From Sceloporus undulatus (taxonomy: Eukaryota > Chordata > Lepidosauria > Squamata > Phrynosomatidae), in NCBI RefSeq assembly GCF_019175285.1, contig NC_056527.1, forward strand, positions 117,874,608-117,938,607: 64,000 nucleotides of DNA, written 5' to 3'. The stretch's first letter is position 1; every line of letters starts with the position of its first letter. A model generated the notes under the pieces. The model ran no database searches. It was not told where the DNA came from and saw nothing but the letters and a program-made list of their open reading frames with translations. Shown one piece after another: positions 52,851-64,000 of the stretch. The translations under genes were made by a program, and so were the position numbers.

Positions 52851-53960
52851 GCAGGAGGACTGCAAATCCCAGAATCCATACACCAACAGAGTATGAGAGG
52901 AGAAATTCTGGCCTGCGCTGGTTGGGATTTGGGATGTTTCAAAAAAGGGAGTTCTAGTCCCCCCTTTCCCATGCTCTGCATCTGACACCTGGCTTCCTAA
53001 ACCCTCCAAAAAGCATGTGTTTTGAAAACAAAGTTTGCCTTTATCTTTCTTCGGTTAAAAACATAAATAAATCCTGGTTCTTACTAAAAACCACATGATA
53101 GCCACCCTCCAAAAACTAGGGTTTGGCAGCTGCCCTGATGTTGGCCGAAGAACAACGGAGGCGGGCAACACCCAGCCCTTTGGATCCCAAATTCCATGTT
53201 TGGGGTGGAGTGGCCCAGGGAAATCAAATGGCCTTTTTGTTTTCCAAGATGTGGTGAGAAAAATAAACCTTTTGGACTACAATTCCTAGAATCCCCCAAC
53301 AGCATGAAAACCAGAGCTCAGAAAAGGCCCTTTGTGGGGGACTACCGCTCTCATCATTTCCATTTGGCTGCACACAACTCAACCAGAGGCTGCAGAAGTC
53401 TCTCTTTCCAACTCCAACTCCCAGAATCCCCCTGACCAGCCCACCTATTCATCAACATACAATACAACCAGAGTTTAGAAATGCTTCCTTCTCTGGACTA
53501 CAAGTCCCATAGTCCCCAGGACAGCATGACCACGGCTACCTGAACTAAAACTAACAGTTCAAAAAAGTCCCCCTTGGGGACGAGAACTTCCATGATATCC
53601 TGGCCAGTACAATAAAACCATGGCCTAGACAAGTTCCTTCTTTGCACTACAAGTCCCATAGTCCCCCTGACAACATGGCCATAGTTTAGCTTACATAAAT
53701 TAAAACTAGCAGTTCAAAATGGCCCCTTTAGGGACTACAAATCCCAAAATCTCCCAGCCAGCCTGGCAACTACACTACTAAAACCAGAGTTTAGAAACGT
53801 TTCTTTTTTGGATTACATTCCAGAATCCCCGGCAACTTGGCTGCCACACACACATCTACCTGGTTGCATATAATAATACCATAGCTTGGAAAAGCCCAAC
53901 GCTGGATTATAAACTCTCAGAATGCCCCAGCTGGGGGGATCTGGGCATTGTAGTCCAAAA
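52850..53960 (-). repeat. Degenerate tandem array of ACTACAAnTCCCAGAATCC units
   Basis: Roughly 100-130-bp units, clearest from 53265 on. Each has a block such as GGACTACAAGTCCCATAGTC, then CAGCATGGCCA-like and ACCAGAGTTTAGAAA-like blocks. Six or more degenerate units. Confidence 0.65.
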
Positions 53961-54054
53961 TTCGCGTTCTTCCCATGGTGGAAATGGGGGAATTCCAAGC
54001 GTGGGATCCATCTGACATTTTCCTACCCTCCAAAAATGTATGTGTGTGCATAGA

Positions 54055-54088
<34 letters not shown>
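54055..54088. repeat. (TA)n microsatellite
   Basis: TA run in the PLSCR3 5' intron. Confidence 0.9.
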
Positions 54089-54090
<2 letters not shown>

Positions 54091-54569
54091 CTTTATTACG
54101 TGGGAAGGGACAGTCTGCTCTTTCTGTGGAAAGCTGGGGACGCTTTCCAAGAAAGCCAGACTCAGAGCAGGTTGGCAGGACTTGTGTTTTATTTCTCCTT
54201 TTATTTTTCCATTCTCTCATTTATTGTTTGCATGTAACAACGTTACCAAGTTTTGCAAAGAGCAACAACAAAAGAAACCAAAACACTGTATACATCCAAT
54301 AAAAGGGATCCCCCCATCAATCTCAAAATCTCAGGATTTTGTGCCCATGCCTGTCCCCTCTGTGCAAAATTTGGGAATTGTAGTTCCGTTTCACCCACCC
54401 ATAGCCTGGCGTCCCAGCCTAATCTCCCCAAATTTTTGCAAATCTTTGGCCCCCCAGCCTTGTTCCCCTTCCAATTGTGCCCCAATGGTGACTGTAAGCT
54501 CTCTGTGGCCAGAGACTTTGCCCTTTTCCTTTTGCCACCCCTTGTTCCTGGAATCACCTCCCTGGCTGC

Positions 54570-54755
54570 GTTTGCACTACAGAAGTAATCTGGTTTGATG
54601 CCACTTTAACTGCCAAGGCGCAGTGCTATAGACTTCTGGGCTTTGAAATTTTGTGCCATGTCTATCAGAGAGCTCAAGCGCCACAACAAACTACAAATCC
54701 CATGGCAGTCAAAGCGGTGTCAAATCAGTTTATTTCTGCGGTGCAGATGCAGCCC
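54570..54755. repeat. Foldback MITE family A copy
   Basis: TTGCACTACAGAAGTAATCT ... TTTCTGCGGTGCAGATGCAG. Confidence 0.8.
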
Positions 54756-55022
54756 CTGCAAACTCGCTCCTTCTCTTTCCATTTCCAAATCCAAACTGAA
54801 AACTTTTCCCGCTTTCTAAAATTTTTGGAATTTCAAATTAATGCTCTATATATGGATTATCTGTTTCATTCTGCATTTTGTGTGTTTCTGCCTGTGTAGC
54901 TTTTTCTTGGTTTACACTGTAGTTTACTATTGCATTTTGTTGTATTTTAGTATCGTATTCTAGTACGTATTGTATTTTATGTTGAAGTAGTTATGTTTTA
55001 TTCTGTTGCTATATAAATAAAT

Positions 55023-55024
55023 AA

Positions 55025-55074
<50 letters not shown>

Positions 55075-55084
55075 NNNNNNNNNN
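55023..55084. repeat. (GAT)n microsatellite ending in an assembly gap
   Basis: About 17 GAT units run into ten Ns (55075-55084). The repeat is the probable cause of the gap. Confidence 0.95.
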
Positions 55085-55169
55085 AACAGTAATACCACCC
55101 TCTGTTTTCTTTCCACAAAGCACCCACATTTCATGCACTGTTGGGGCAGGGTTTAAATTAGAGATAGGC

Positions 55170-55390
55170 TGCAGCTGCACTGCAGAAATAATCCAGTTTG
55201 ACGCCACTTGAACTGCTGCGACTCAGTGCTAGGGAATCCTAGGAATTATAGTTTGATGAGCTATTTAGCCTTCTCTCTCAGAGAGCTCCAGTGCCACAGC
55301 AAACTACAAATCACAGGATTCCCTAACATTGAGCCATGGCAGTTAAAAGTGGTATCAAACTGGATTGTTTCTGCAGTGCGGATGAAGCTG
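55170..55390. repeat. Foldback MITE family A copy
   Basis: GCTGCACTGCAGAAATAATC ... TTTCTGCAGTGCGGATGAAG. Confidence 0.85.
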
Positions 55391-55857
55391 TATACGACTG
55401 CTGCCAGTCTAAGGGCTATTTTTCTGTCCTGGGAAGCTCTGGGGCCTGCAGAGATGCCCCCCCCCCCCAAAATGAAGAAAATAAAACCCTGAGTGGCCAC
55501 AAATGGGGCATTTTTCCCCTTTTGGAGTAAAATAGTGGAAGGGGCCCCTGGAAGCTATTTCAACGGTGAATTATCACTCTCTTATTGTAGAATACTATAC
55601 TATTTTAAGGCCTACTTTTGCATGTTTTTAATTGTATTTTTTTTTACTTTGCAAGTGGCTTTGTGTCCCAATTGGATAATTATGACAACAACGACGATGG
55701 ATCAAATCCCCCTTTTGCTTTGGCCTGAAAAGCACATTCGAGGGCCACACTTTCTGGCCACTAAATGGACAGCGAATGCAAGTTAAGGCAGGAAGGATGT
55801 GGAAAGTCATGGATGGAAATGGAGAAAGGAAAGCAGGATAAGGTGGAGTGGGATGAC

Positions 55858-56118
55858 TAACACTGTAGAAATAATGCAGTTTGACACCACTTTTAGCTGC
55901 CAGGCCTCCATGCTGTGGAATCCTGGGATTTACAGTTGTTTGCTTTTTATTGTTCTTTTATTTATTTCTCTCTTAAAGTTTGGGGACACTTTAAGTTGCA
56001 AAGCGCCCAGTTTGGGGAGAAAAGAAAGATAATAATAATAATAATAATAATAATAATAGTAATGACAATAATAAAAGTGGGGTCAAGTGGCATTATTTCT
56101 ATAGTGTAGACACACACA
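55858..56118. repeat. Foldback MITE A interrupted by (AAT)n-tailed sequence
   Basis: Left arm 55858-55937, right arm 56083-56118 (GGCATTATTTCTATAGTGTA). Between them is unrelated sequence ending in (AAT)n. Confidence 0.6.
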
Positions 56119-56173
56119 GACACAGTCTCCTGGTAGAGAGAGATTCAGAAACTTGGAAACGTTAGGCCTAGGT

Positions 56174-56176
<3 letters not shown>

Positions 56177-56218
<42 letters not shown>
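56177..56218. repeat. (TTA)n microsatellite
   Basis: Pure TTA run of about 14 units. Confidence 0.9.
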
Positions 56219-56219
<1 letters not shown>

Positions 56220-56777
56220 GGGCATGACAACAGCCCTGCAAGGTAGGTCCCCAAGGAAGAGGAAGAACAAATGCAGGGCAGAGGTTGGGTAAGAAAAGCA
56301 TGCCTACAGGGGAGGAAGTGCCTTTTCTTGGACTCCAACTCCCAGAATCCCTCAGTCCAAAAAAAGGCCATTTCCCCCAGCTCTGGACCAAGATGCTGAT
56401 CTTTAACAGCTGTGTGGAAATCAAAACAGCCCCAAATCAAAACCAGATCCCTGTCTGCCACCCACAATGGGCCAAAGAGAGGAGCAGGGCGAGGAAAAAG
56501 GGCCTGGAATACAGTCTATATTTGACTCCCACTCCCAGAATCCCCAGCAACGTTTGGGCTGACTTGCAAACCATGCAAAGACAAGAAAGGGCAGCCGAAG
56601 AAAAGGTGCCTCCTGCTGCTGGCCTGGTGCTTCTGGGCTGCAGGGAGGAAGCAGCTCTTCTCCTGGGAAGAAGGGAAGGGAAAGGGACTGGCTTCCTTTC
56701 AAGGAACACTGATCAGAAGGATAACAGACTAACAATGAGTTCACCCCCAACACCTTCTCCTTCTGCACCGCTCTGGA

Positions 56778-57060
56778 GGGCAATGCGGAGTCACTCCGGA
56801 GTAAGAGAGAGAAAGAGAGACAGAGACAGAAGGAAGGAAGGAAGGCAAGCAAGCACACTCTTGCCAGGGGACTCCATTGGAAAGACACTGGGAGAGCAAT
56901 TCGGAGTCCCTCCGGAGCAAGAAAGAAAGAAAGAGGGAAAGAAAGAGAGAGAGAAAGGAAGGCAGGCAGGCAGGCAGGCCCAGGTGCCCTGCCTTACCTG
57001 GGGTTCCTCTGGCTGTTCAGGGCAATTCGGAGTCCCTCCGGAGCAAAACAAAGGAGCCAC
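56778..57060. repeat. Three-copy tandem unit with CGGAGTCCCTCCGGAGCAA core
   Basis: GCAAT-type cores begin at about 56780, 56896 and 57022, spaced 116 and 126 bp. Each is followed by a purine-rich GAAA/GGCA stretch. The third copy overlaps the candidate PLSCR3 first exon. Confidence 0.75.
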
Positions 57061-57180
57061 GCGAGAGAGAGAAGCCCAGCTGGCTCCGGCGCAGAGAAGG
57101 AGGGAGTGGCAAGAGAAGGAGGAGGAGAGAAGAAAGAAGGAGGGATGCAGGGGAGGGAGCTAGCTCTGCAGCCCAGGAAG
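56998..57180 (-). promoter_or_regulatory. PLSCR3: Candidate PLSCR3 non-coding first exon and promoter
   Basis: On the minus strand a GC-rich, CpG-bearing stretch (GCGCCGGAGCC, TCGCGTGG) ends in the strong donor CCCCAG|GTAAGG at 56998. It lies upstream of the PLSCR3 start exon acceptor at 49977 and downstream of TMEM256. The transcription start and upstream limit are not visible. This is inferred from splice signal and position only. Confidence 0.35.
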
Positions 57181-57224
57181 GGGGGAGGGGATGCTGGGAG
57201 ATGGAGTCCCAGGAGGCATCACTA

Positions 57225-57545
57225 CCCCAAGGGGGGGGGCCTCTCCACTTTGGCTCCCCCTCCAGCCAGGTGTTTGGGACTTCAGCTCCCAGCATCCCTG
57301 GCTGTGGTGGGCCAAGCTTGGGAACTGCTGCATCTGCACTGCAGGATGAATGCACTTTGATACCGCTTTCACTGCCTTGATTGCTCAGTGCTATGGGATG
57401 CTGGGACTTGTAGCTGTCCAAGGTATCATGCCTTCCTTGTCACAAAGCTCTGGGGCCACAACAAAACTACAAGTCCCAGGATTCCATGGGAGGGAACCAA
57501 TGAAAAGCAGTATCGAACTGGGTTTTTTCTACAATGCAGATGCAC
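57225..57545. repeat. hAT-like foldback MITE then MITE family A
   Basis: 57225-57330 carries CAGCTCCCAGCATCCCTGGC and CAAGCTTGGGAACTGCTG. 57327-57545 is family A (TGCATCTGCACTGCAGGATG start). Confidence 0.7.
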
Positions 57546-57589
57546 CAACAGCATCCAATCCGCCCCAAACCAATCTTTTTCTGTTTGGA

Positions 57590-58345
57590 TGAGGCAGTTC
57601 CAGATGTTATGGGACTGCAACTCCCAGCATTCCCTAGACAACTCCCAGCATCTTCTACGGGTGCTGGGAGTTGCAGTCCAATAACCTCTGGAGGTCCTAG
57701 TTATCTCAGCCTTTGAGCTGGTAGATGTTGGCCAACTTCAACAAGGATGATGGGAGTTATTGTCCGAATTCAATTCCAAGCCATCTCTGCCAGCATGCCC
57801 TAGGAGTTGTGGCACTTCATCTCCCAGAATCCCCTGCCACTAAGACACTAACAGGGTAGCTATTGTACTCCAACTCCCAGAATCCTTTTGCCAGCACTGC
57901 CAAAACCTATTATCTTTCTCAAGTGTTGACACTCTACATCAGCAGTTCCCAAACTTTTGGTCCACCTCCAGATGTTTTGTTGGACTTCATCTCCCAGAAT
58001 TCCTGTTGGCCAAGCAGACAGAGGCTTCTGGGAATTGAAGTCCAAAATACCTGGAGGATCCAAGGTTTTGGAACCATTGCTCTTCAGATGGTTTAGATTT
58101 CACCTGCTAGAAATCCTTGTTGGTCGGGGATGCTGGGAATTGTTCTTAGCCTTTGGCTGTCATTGGCCTCTACTAGTAAGACTGGGTTGTTTTTTGAACT
58201 GCAATTCCCAGAAGCCCCTGCCAAGCCATATCTTCATCATATCATTTGTATCCCACTTTCCCTCCAAAACTGACTTATAGTTTAAAAGCACACTACAATT
58301 AAAAACTTACAAACAGTGACAATTAAAATAGAATTAAACTATTGC
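57590..58345. repeat. Cluster of small inverted repeats carrying CAACTCCCAGCAT
   Basis: 57600-57690 is a palindrome (CTGCAACTCCCAGCATTCCC against GGTGCTGGGAGTTGCAGTCC). 57940-58082 is a hAT-like foldback (TTCCCAAACTTTTGGTCCAC). 58230-58345 is an antisense retroposon tail. Confidence 0.6.
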
Positions 58346-58565
58346 ATCTACACTGAGGAATTAATACAGTTTGATACGGCTTTATCAGTTACAGCTCCAT
58401 GCTGAGGAATCCTGGGATGTGTAGTTCTGCAAGATATTCAGCCTTCTCTATCAGAGAGCAATGGTGCAAAAGCAAAGTACAAATCCCAGGATTCCACAGG
58501 ACGCAGTGATGGCAGCTAAAGCAGCGTCAAACTGCATTAATTCTGCAGTGCAGACGCAGCCATAA
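58340..58565. repeat. Foldback MITE family A copy
   Basis: GCATCTACACTGAGGAATTA ... TTAATTCTGCAGTGCAGACG. Confidence 0.8.
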
Positions 58566-59000
58566 GTCAAGAGATTCGCCCGAAATGTTTAGGGAGAACA
58601 TCCCGTCTTGTAATTTAAATTATTAGTGAATAGTTAAAGACTAGACATCCCTTGCTGCTCTACGTTTCTCCAGTTTATGGTCTATTTTGTACCCATCGGC
58701 CAGNNNNNNNNNNGAATTTTTATGTCCCTCTTTTGATGGCCCCATTATCTCCTCTCATTATCTTCCTGGGCTTTTCCGCCTTCTTGCTTTTATGGCAAAT
58801 GTGTCATTTTTATGACCGCTCCGGGCATTTTTATGGGAATCTGGAGTATAAAGCCGGTTTTGGGAGATCCTAAAATCCTAATAACAATAATGCTAAAAGC
58901 CATCGGGGAGATCTCCAGCCGGGTTGCGTCAGTTTAGCAAACACCGAAAACCCTTTTTAGCTCTTGTCGCCTTTAAGAAACTAGAAATGAAAAAGAGCAA
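58566..59000. promoter_or_regulatory. Candidate conserved non-coding/regulatory block
   Basis: Repeat-free stretch with four TTTTATG-type motifs within about 110 bp (58716-58835), an AT-rich palindrome-like GTAATTTAAATTATTAG (58611), and a TATAAAGCCGG sequence. An assembly gap of ten Ns at 58704-58713 interrupts it. Function is inferred only from composition. Confidence 0.3.
58704..58713. other. Assembly gap (10 N)
   Basis: Ten unknown bases; true size unknown. Confidence 0.99.
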
Positions 59001-59089
59001 TAATGTGGAATTAGGTTTCCTGTCTTCCAAAGATGGGAAAAGTTACTTTTTTTGGACTACAACTCCCCAGATTCTCCCATCTCATTATC

Positions 59090-59530
59090 TGCATCCGCAC
59101 TGCAAAAATTAATCCAGCTTTAAACTGCTTCAACTCCCGTATCTCTATGCTATGCAATCTTGGGAATTGTAGTTTTGCAAGCGGTTTTAGCCTTCTCCGT
59201 CAGGCTGCATCCACACTGCAGAAATAATCCAGTTTGAAACCTGCCTTTGTAGGAGAAAAGCAAGATACACATCCTTGAAATAAATAATAAAATAATAAAC
59301 AAATACCATTAATATAAAGCTATGGAGTTCTGAAATTAGCTACAAAAAACTACAATTCCCAGAATCCTATAGCATTGCGATGTAGCACTTAAAGTGGTGC
59401 CCAACTGGGTTATTTCTTCAGTGCGGATGCAGATCCAGAGAGCTCTGGTGCCAAAACCAACTACAAATCTCAGCACTGAGCTACGGCAAGTTGAAGTGGT
59501 ATCAAACTGGATTATTTCTGCATTGTGCAA
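59090..59530. repeat. Broken foldback MITE family A copies
   Basis: Half copy at 59090-59200, another start at 59205-59240 with an inserted AATAAA-rich piece, and right-arm pieces at 59345-59435 and 59440-59525. Confidence 0.6.
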
Positions 59531-60130
59531 ATTTCTGCAACTCTCAGTTAGCCACACAAGACACAATAACTAAGATGCCTTCTTAGGGAAACAAATGAGA
59601 ATTTAGGAACAGAGTCAGTACGTTTATTAAATTAAATGCCAATTAAAGTCACTGATTTGTTTTTCAAAATTATTCCAGTTCTGCAAACGCCAATCTGGCT
59701 TTAATCAACGTGATTCTTACCCTTTGCAGATCCTCTGCTATTGTTGTGATTTTAAAATATTTTGATCTTTTTTAAAGAAAAGACACACAAAAAGTGGGTA
59801 CATTTTGCATTTTGGGGCTTGAAGTCAGGGGCAGACGCAGGTGCAAAGAGGAGCTTAAAAACGGCTCCCAAAACCAAATCATTGTGAACTGTCCCATCCT
59901 GCAAACATGAATGAAAAAAGTGAATTTTCGCTCCTTTGGCATGAAAAATTGCAATATTTTTGCAACTTTTCAATGGTTTCTCGCATCCTGGAGTTTTATT
60001 CCGGTTCATTGCAAGCATTTAACTTAAGGAATTTGTTTATTTATTCATTTTACAGGGGAAAGAGGTTTCCACAAAACCACTGTATTTTGTGGAAAGTTAT
60101 GCCTTTTTGCATGGAAATTTATATTTAAAA
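59530..60130. other. Apparently unique AT-rich stretch between TMEM256 and PLSCR3
   Basis: No repeat recognised. TCTGGCTTTAATCAACGTGA near 59693 and nearby text look non-repetitive and could be conserved; cannot be tested here. Confidence 0.3.
60036..60045 (-). terminator. Possible poly(A) signal, TMEM256
   Basis: Overlapping minus-strand AATAAA hexamers about 750 nt past the TMEM256 stop. The sequence between holds repeats, so this is a weak candidate. Confidence 0.2.
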
Positions 60131-60144
60131 AACCCTACAACAGA

Positions 60145-60146
<2 letters not shown>

Positions 60147-60191
<45 letters not shown>
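60147..60191. repeat. (GT)n microsatellite
   Basis: About 22 GT units. Confidence 0.95.
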
Positions 60192-60194
<3 letters not shown>

Positions 60195-60349
60195 GTGGTT
60201 GTACTGTATTCTTATATACTGTATTCTTTCCATCCCAAACCAACACACACTTGCTGATGTTTGAAGGAGGGGTTCTCATTCTTCTAGCATTGTGTCCCTT
60301 CTTAGTACCCAAAAAATAGATATAATGCCCTGGGGATCTTCCACGCTCC

Positions 60350-60725
60350 ACAATTATGAATCCTGGGATATGCAGTTCGGGTTGAAGCGCTGTCTAAATT
60401 CCCCTCCCTCAACTGCAAATCCCAGGATCCCATAGGATCTTGCAAATCTTGCAGGTGAATTTCTCATGTTGCTTCTAGCACCCATGGCTCCATGCTGTGG
60501 CATTTTGGGATCTGTAGTTGCAGGAGCTGTTCTGAGTGTGTAGCTCTAGGGCCTCCCCAAACTATAAATCCCAGGATTCCACAGTAGGCAGCCATGGAAG
60601 TTAAATTGCGATATGAAGTCGAAGGTTTTCATGGCTGGCATCCATAGGAATAAACTCTTCTATGGCCGCATAGCCCAAAATACCCACCAAAAACTATAAA
60701 TTGCACTAATTTTGCAGTGTCAAAG
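60350..60725. repeat. Degraded MITE A copies with a family H insertion
   Basis: 60478-60725 is a family A copy whose right arm (CTAATTTTGCAGTGTC) is separated by 60610-60695, a family H piece (GAAGGTTTTCATGGCTGGCA). Confidence 0.5.
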
Positions 60726-60792
60726 AGATCCCTGCATGGTTAGTCCAGAGCTGGGATTAAAAGGCTACTGGGGGACTGGGTATGGAAGGGTC

Positions 60793-63258
<2,466 letters not shown>

Positions 63259-63299
63259 CTATAATAATAATAGGAAAATCAACACTGGAAGAGTATGGG

Positions 63300-64000
63300 A
63301 TGCTCTTGCAACTGAGTGGTTAGAGCCACCTGCTTTGCGTGGCATCCAATCCTTGGCATCTCCATTTTAGCGCTGTGAAAACCGCATTTGAGAGCCGCTG
63401 TGGATCTGTGTATGGAGACTATGTGGACTGCAACTCCTATAAAGACCTAAATATTAGCTGTGTTGCTTGGGGCAAATGGGAGCTGTAGTGCAACACTGAA
63501 GCACTAGCACTCTGTCCATGATCTAGTTCGGTAGTTCCCAAACTGTGGTCCAATAGGTGTTTGGGACTGCAGTGTCCAGAAGCCCCAGCCAGATTCGCCA
63601 GTGGTCAGGAGTTCTGGGAGCTGAAGCCCAAAATATGTGGAGGACCAAAGTTTGGGAATCACTGATCTAGACCAAGCTTTCCCCAATTGTGTTTGACTTT
63701 GCTTCTGCAAAGCTCCCCGGTACAGACTGGGCAAGAAGACCCAGCAGCCTGGGCCCTGTGTTTGTATCCAGAGGGACCTGGGAACACAATGCCCCATCTG
63801 TCAGTGGGGGCCGCTGGCTTCCATGGGAAAGGGAAGCAAATCAGCTCTGGATTTTGGTCCGAACCTTGGACATTTCTTTTAAAGTGGAACCCAGGGCAGA
63901 ATGGCTGCCCATCTCCTCCGCACACAGTGCTGAAACCTATGACAGACTTGGAGAGCTTGGAGACAGGGATACCTTAGCAGCCACAGTAGTCCCTCCACTG
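63300..64000. other. TMEM256 first intron (presumed), hAT-like MITE
   Basis: 63525-63665 is a hAT-like foldback (TAGTTCCCAAACTGTGGTCC ... GGACCAAAGTTTGGGAATCA). No reading frame here resembles the missing TMEM256 N-terminus. Confidence 0.5.

Noticed and set aside
56285-57163. 292-codon open frame, the longest in the window
   Set aside because: Purine-rich low-complexity and tandem-repeat sequence (KERKKERKRE-like). The length comes from GA-rich composition, and the opposite strand carries the more plausible PLSCR3 first exon.

Overview
This is animal nuclear DNA with spliced genes. It is most likely from a squamate reptile, probably an iguanian lizard. The evidence is CR1 LINE 3' ends with an ATTCTATG tail, tRNA-derived SINEs with ACA/CAA tails, 5S-rRNA-derived SINE pieces, and a very abundant roughly 200-bp foldback MITE (family A here). 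The species is inferred from repeat style and memory, not from a search. No rRNA or tRNA genes, operons, CRISPR arrays or recognisable retrovirus/LTR copies were seen. Two 10-N assembly gaps are present.

Three protein genes are supported exon by exon, with in-phase joins and GT/AG introns. TNK1 (+ strand, coding exons 16510-34523, 13 exons, 697 codons) is an ACK-family non-receptor tyrosine kinase. PLSCR3 (- strand, coding exons 49902-41878, 7 exons, 309 codons) is a phospholipid scramblase. TMEM256 (- strand, last two coding exons 63213-60793) is a small membrane protein whose first exon should lie beyond base 64000. The order TNK1 > < PLSCR3 < TMEM256 is the same as on human chromosome 17p13.1, which supports orthology. 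TNK1 and PLSCR3 are convergent, and PLSCR3 and TMEM256 are in tandem.

Layout: 1-16.5 kb holds no recognised coding exon and is a mosaic of MITEs, SINEs, CR1 pieces and one L1 3' end. TNK1 spans 16.5-36.0 kb including its 3' UTR. The 36-37.7 kb stretch is a short intergenic gap. The PLSCR3 3' UTR and coding exons run 37.7-49.9 kb, and its long 5' intron runs to a candidate first exon near 57.0 kb. Beyond that are a possible regulatory block (58.6-59.0 kb), TMEM256 and more nested DNA transposons.

The most interesting signals are these. TNK1 keeps a CRIB-like motif of ACK1 type that my memory of human TNK1 lacks. Dozens of near-matches to the ZNF143/THAP11 promoter motif (ACTACAAnTCCCAGnAT) are spread by the foldback MITEs and by a tandem array in the PLSCR3 intron. 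Several datable nested insertions are present. A roughly 120-bp unit is triplicated over the candidate PLSCR3 first exon. A block of repeated TTTTATG-type homeobox-like motifs lies between PLSCR3 and TMEM256.
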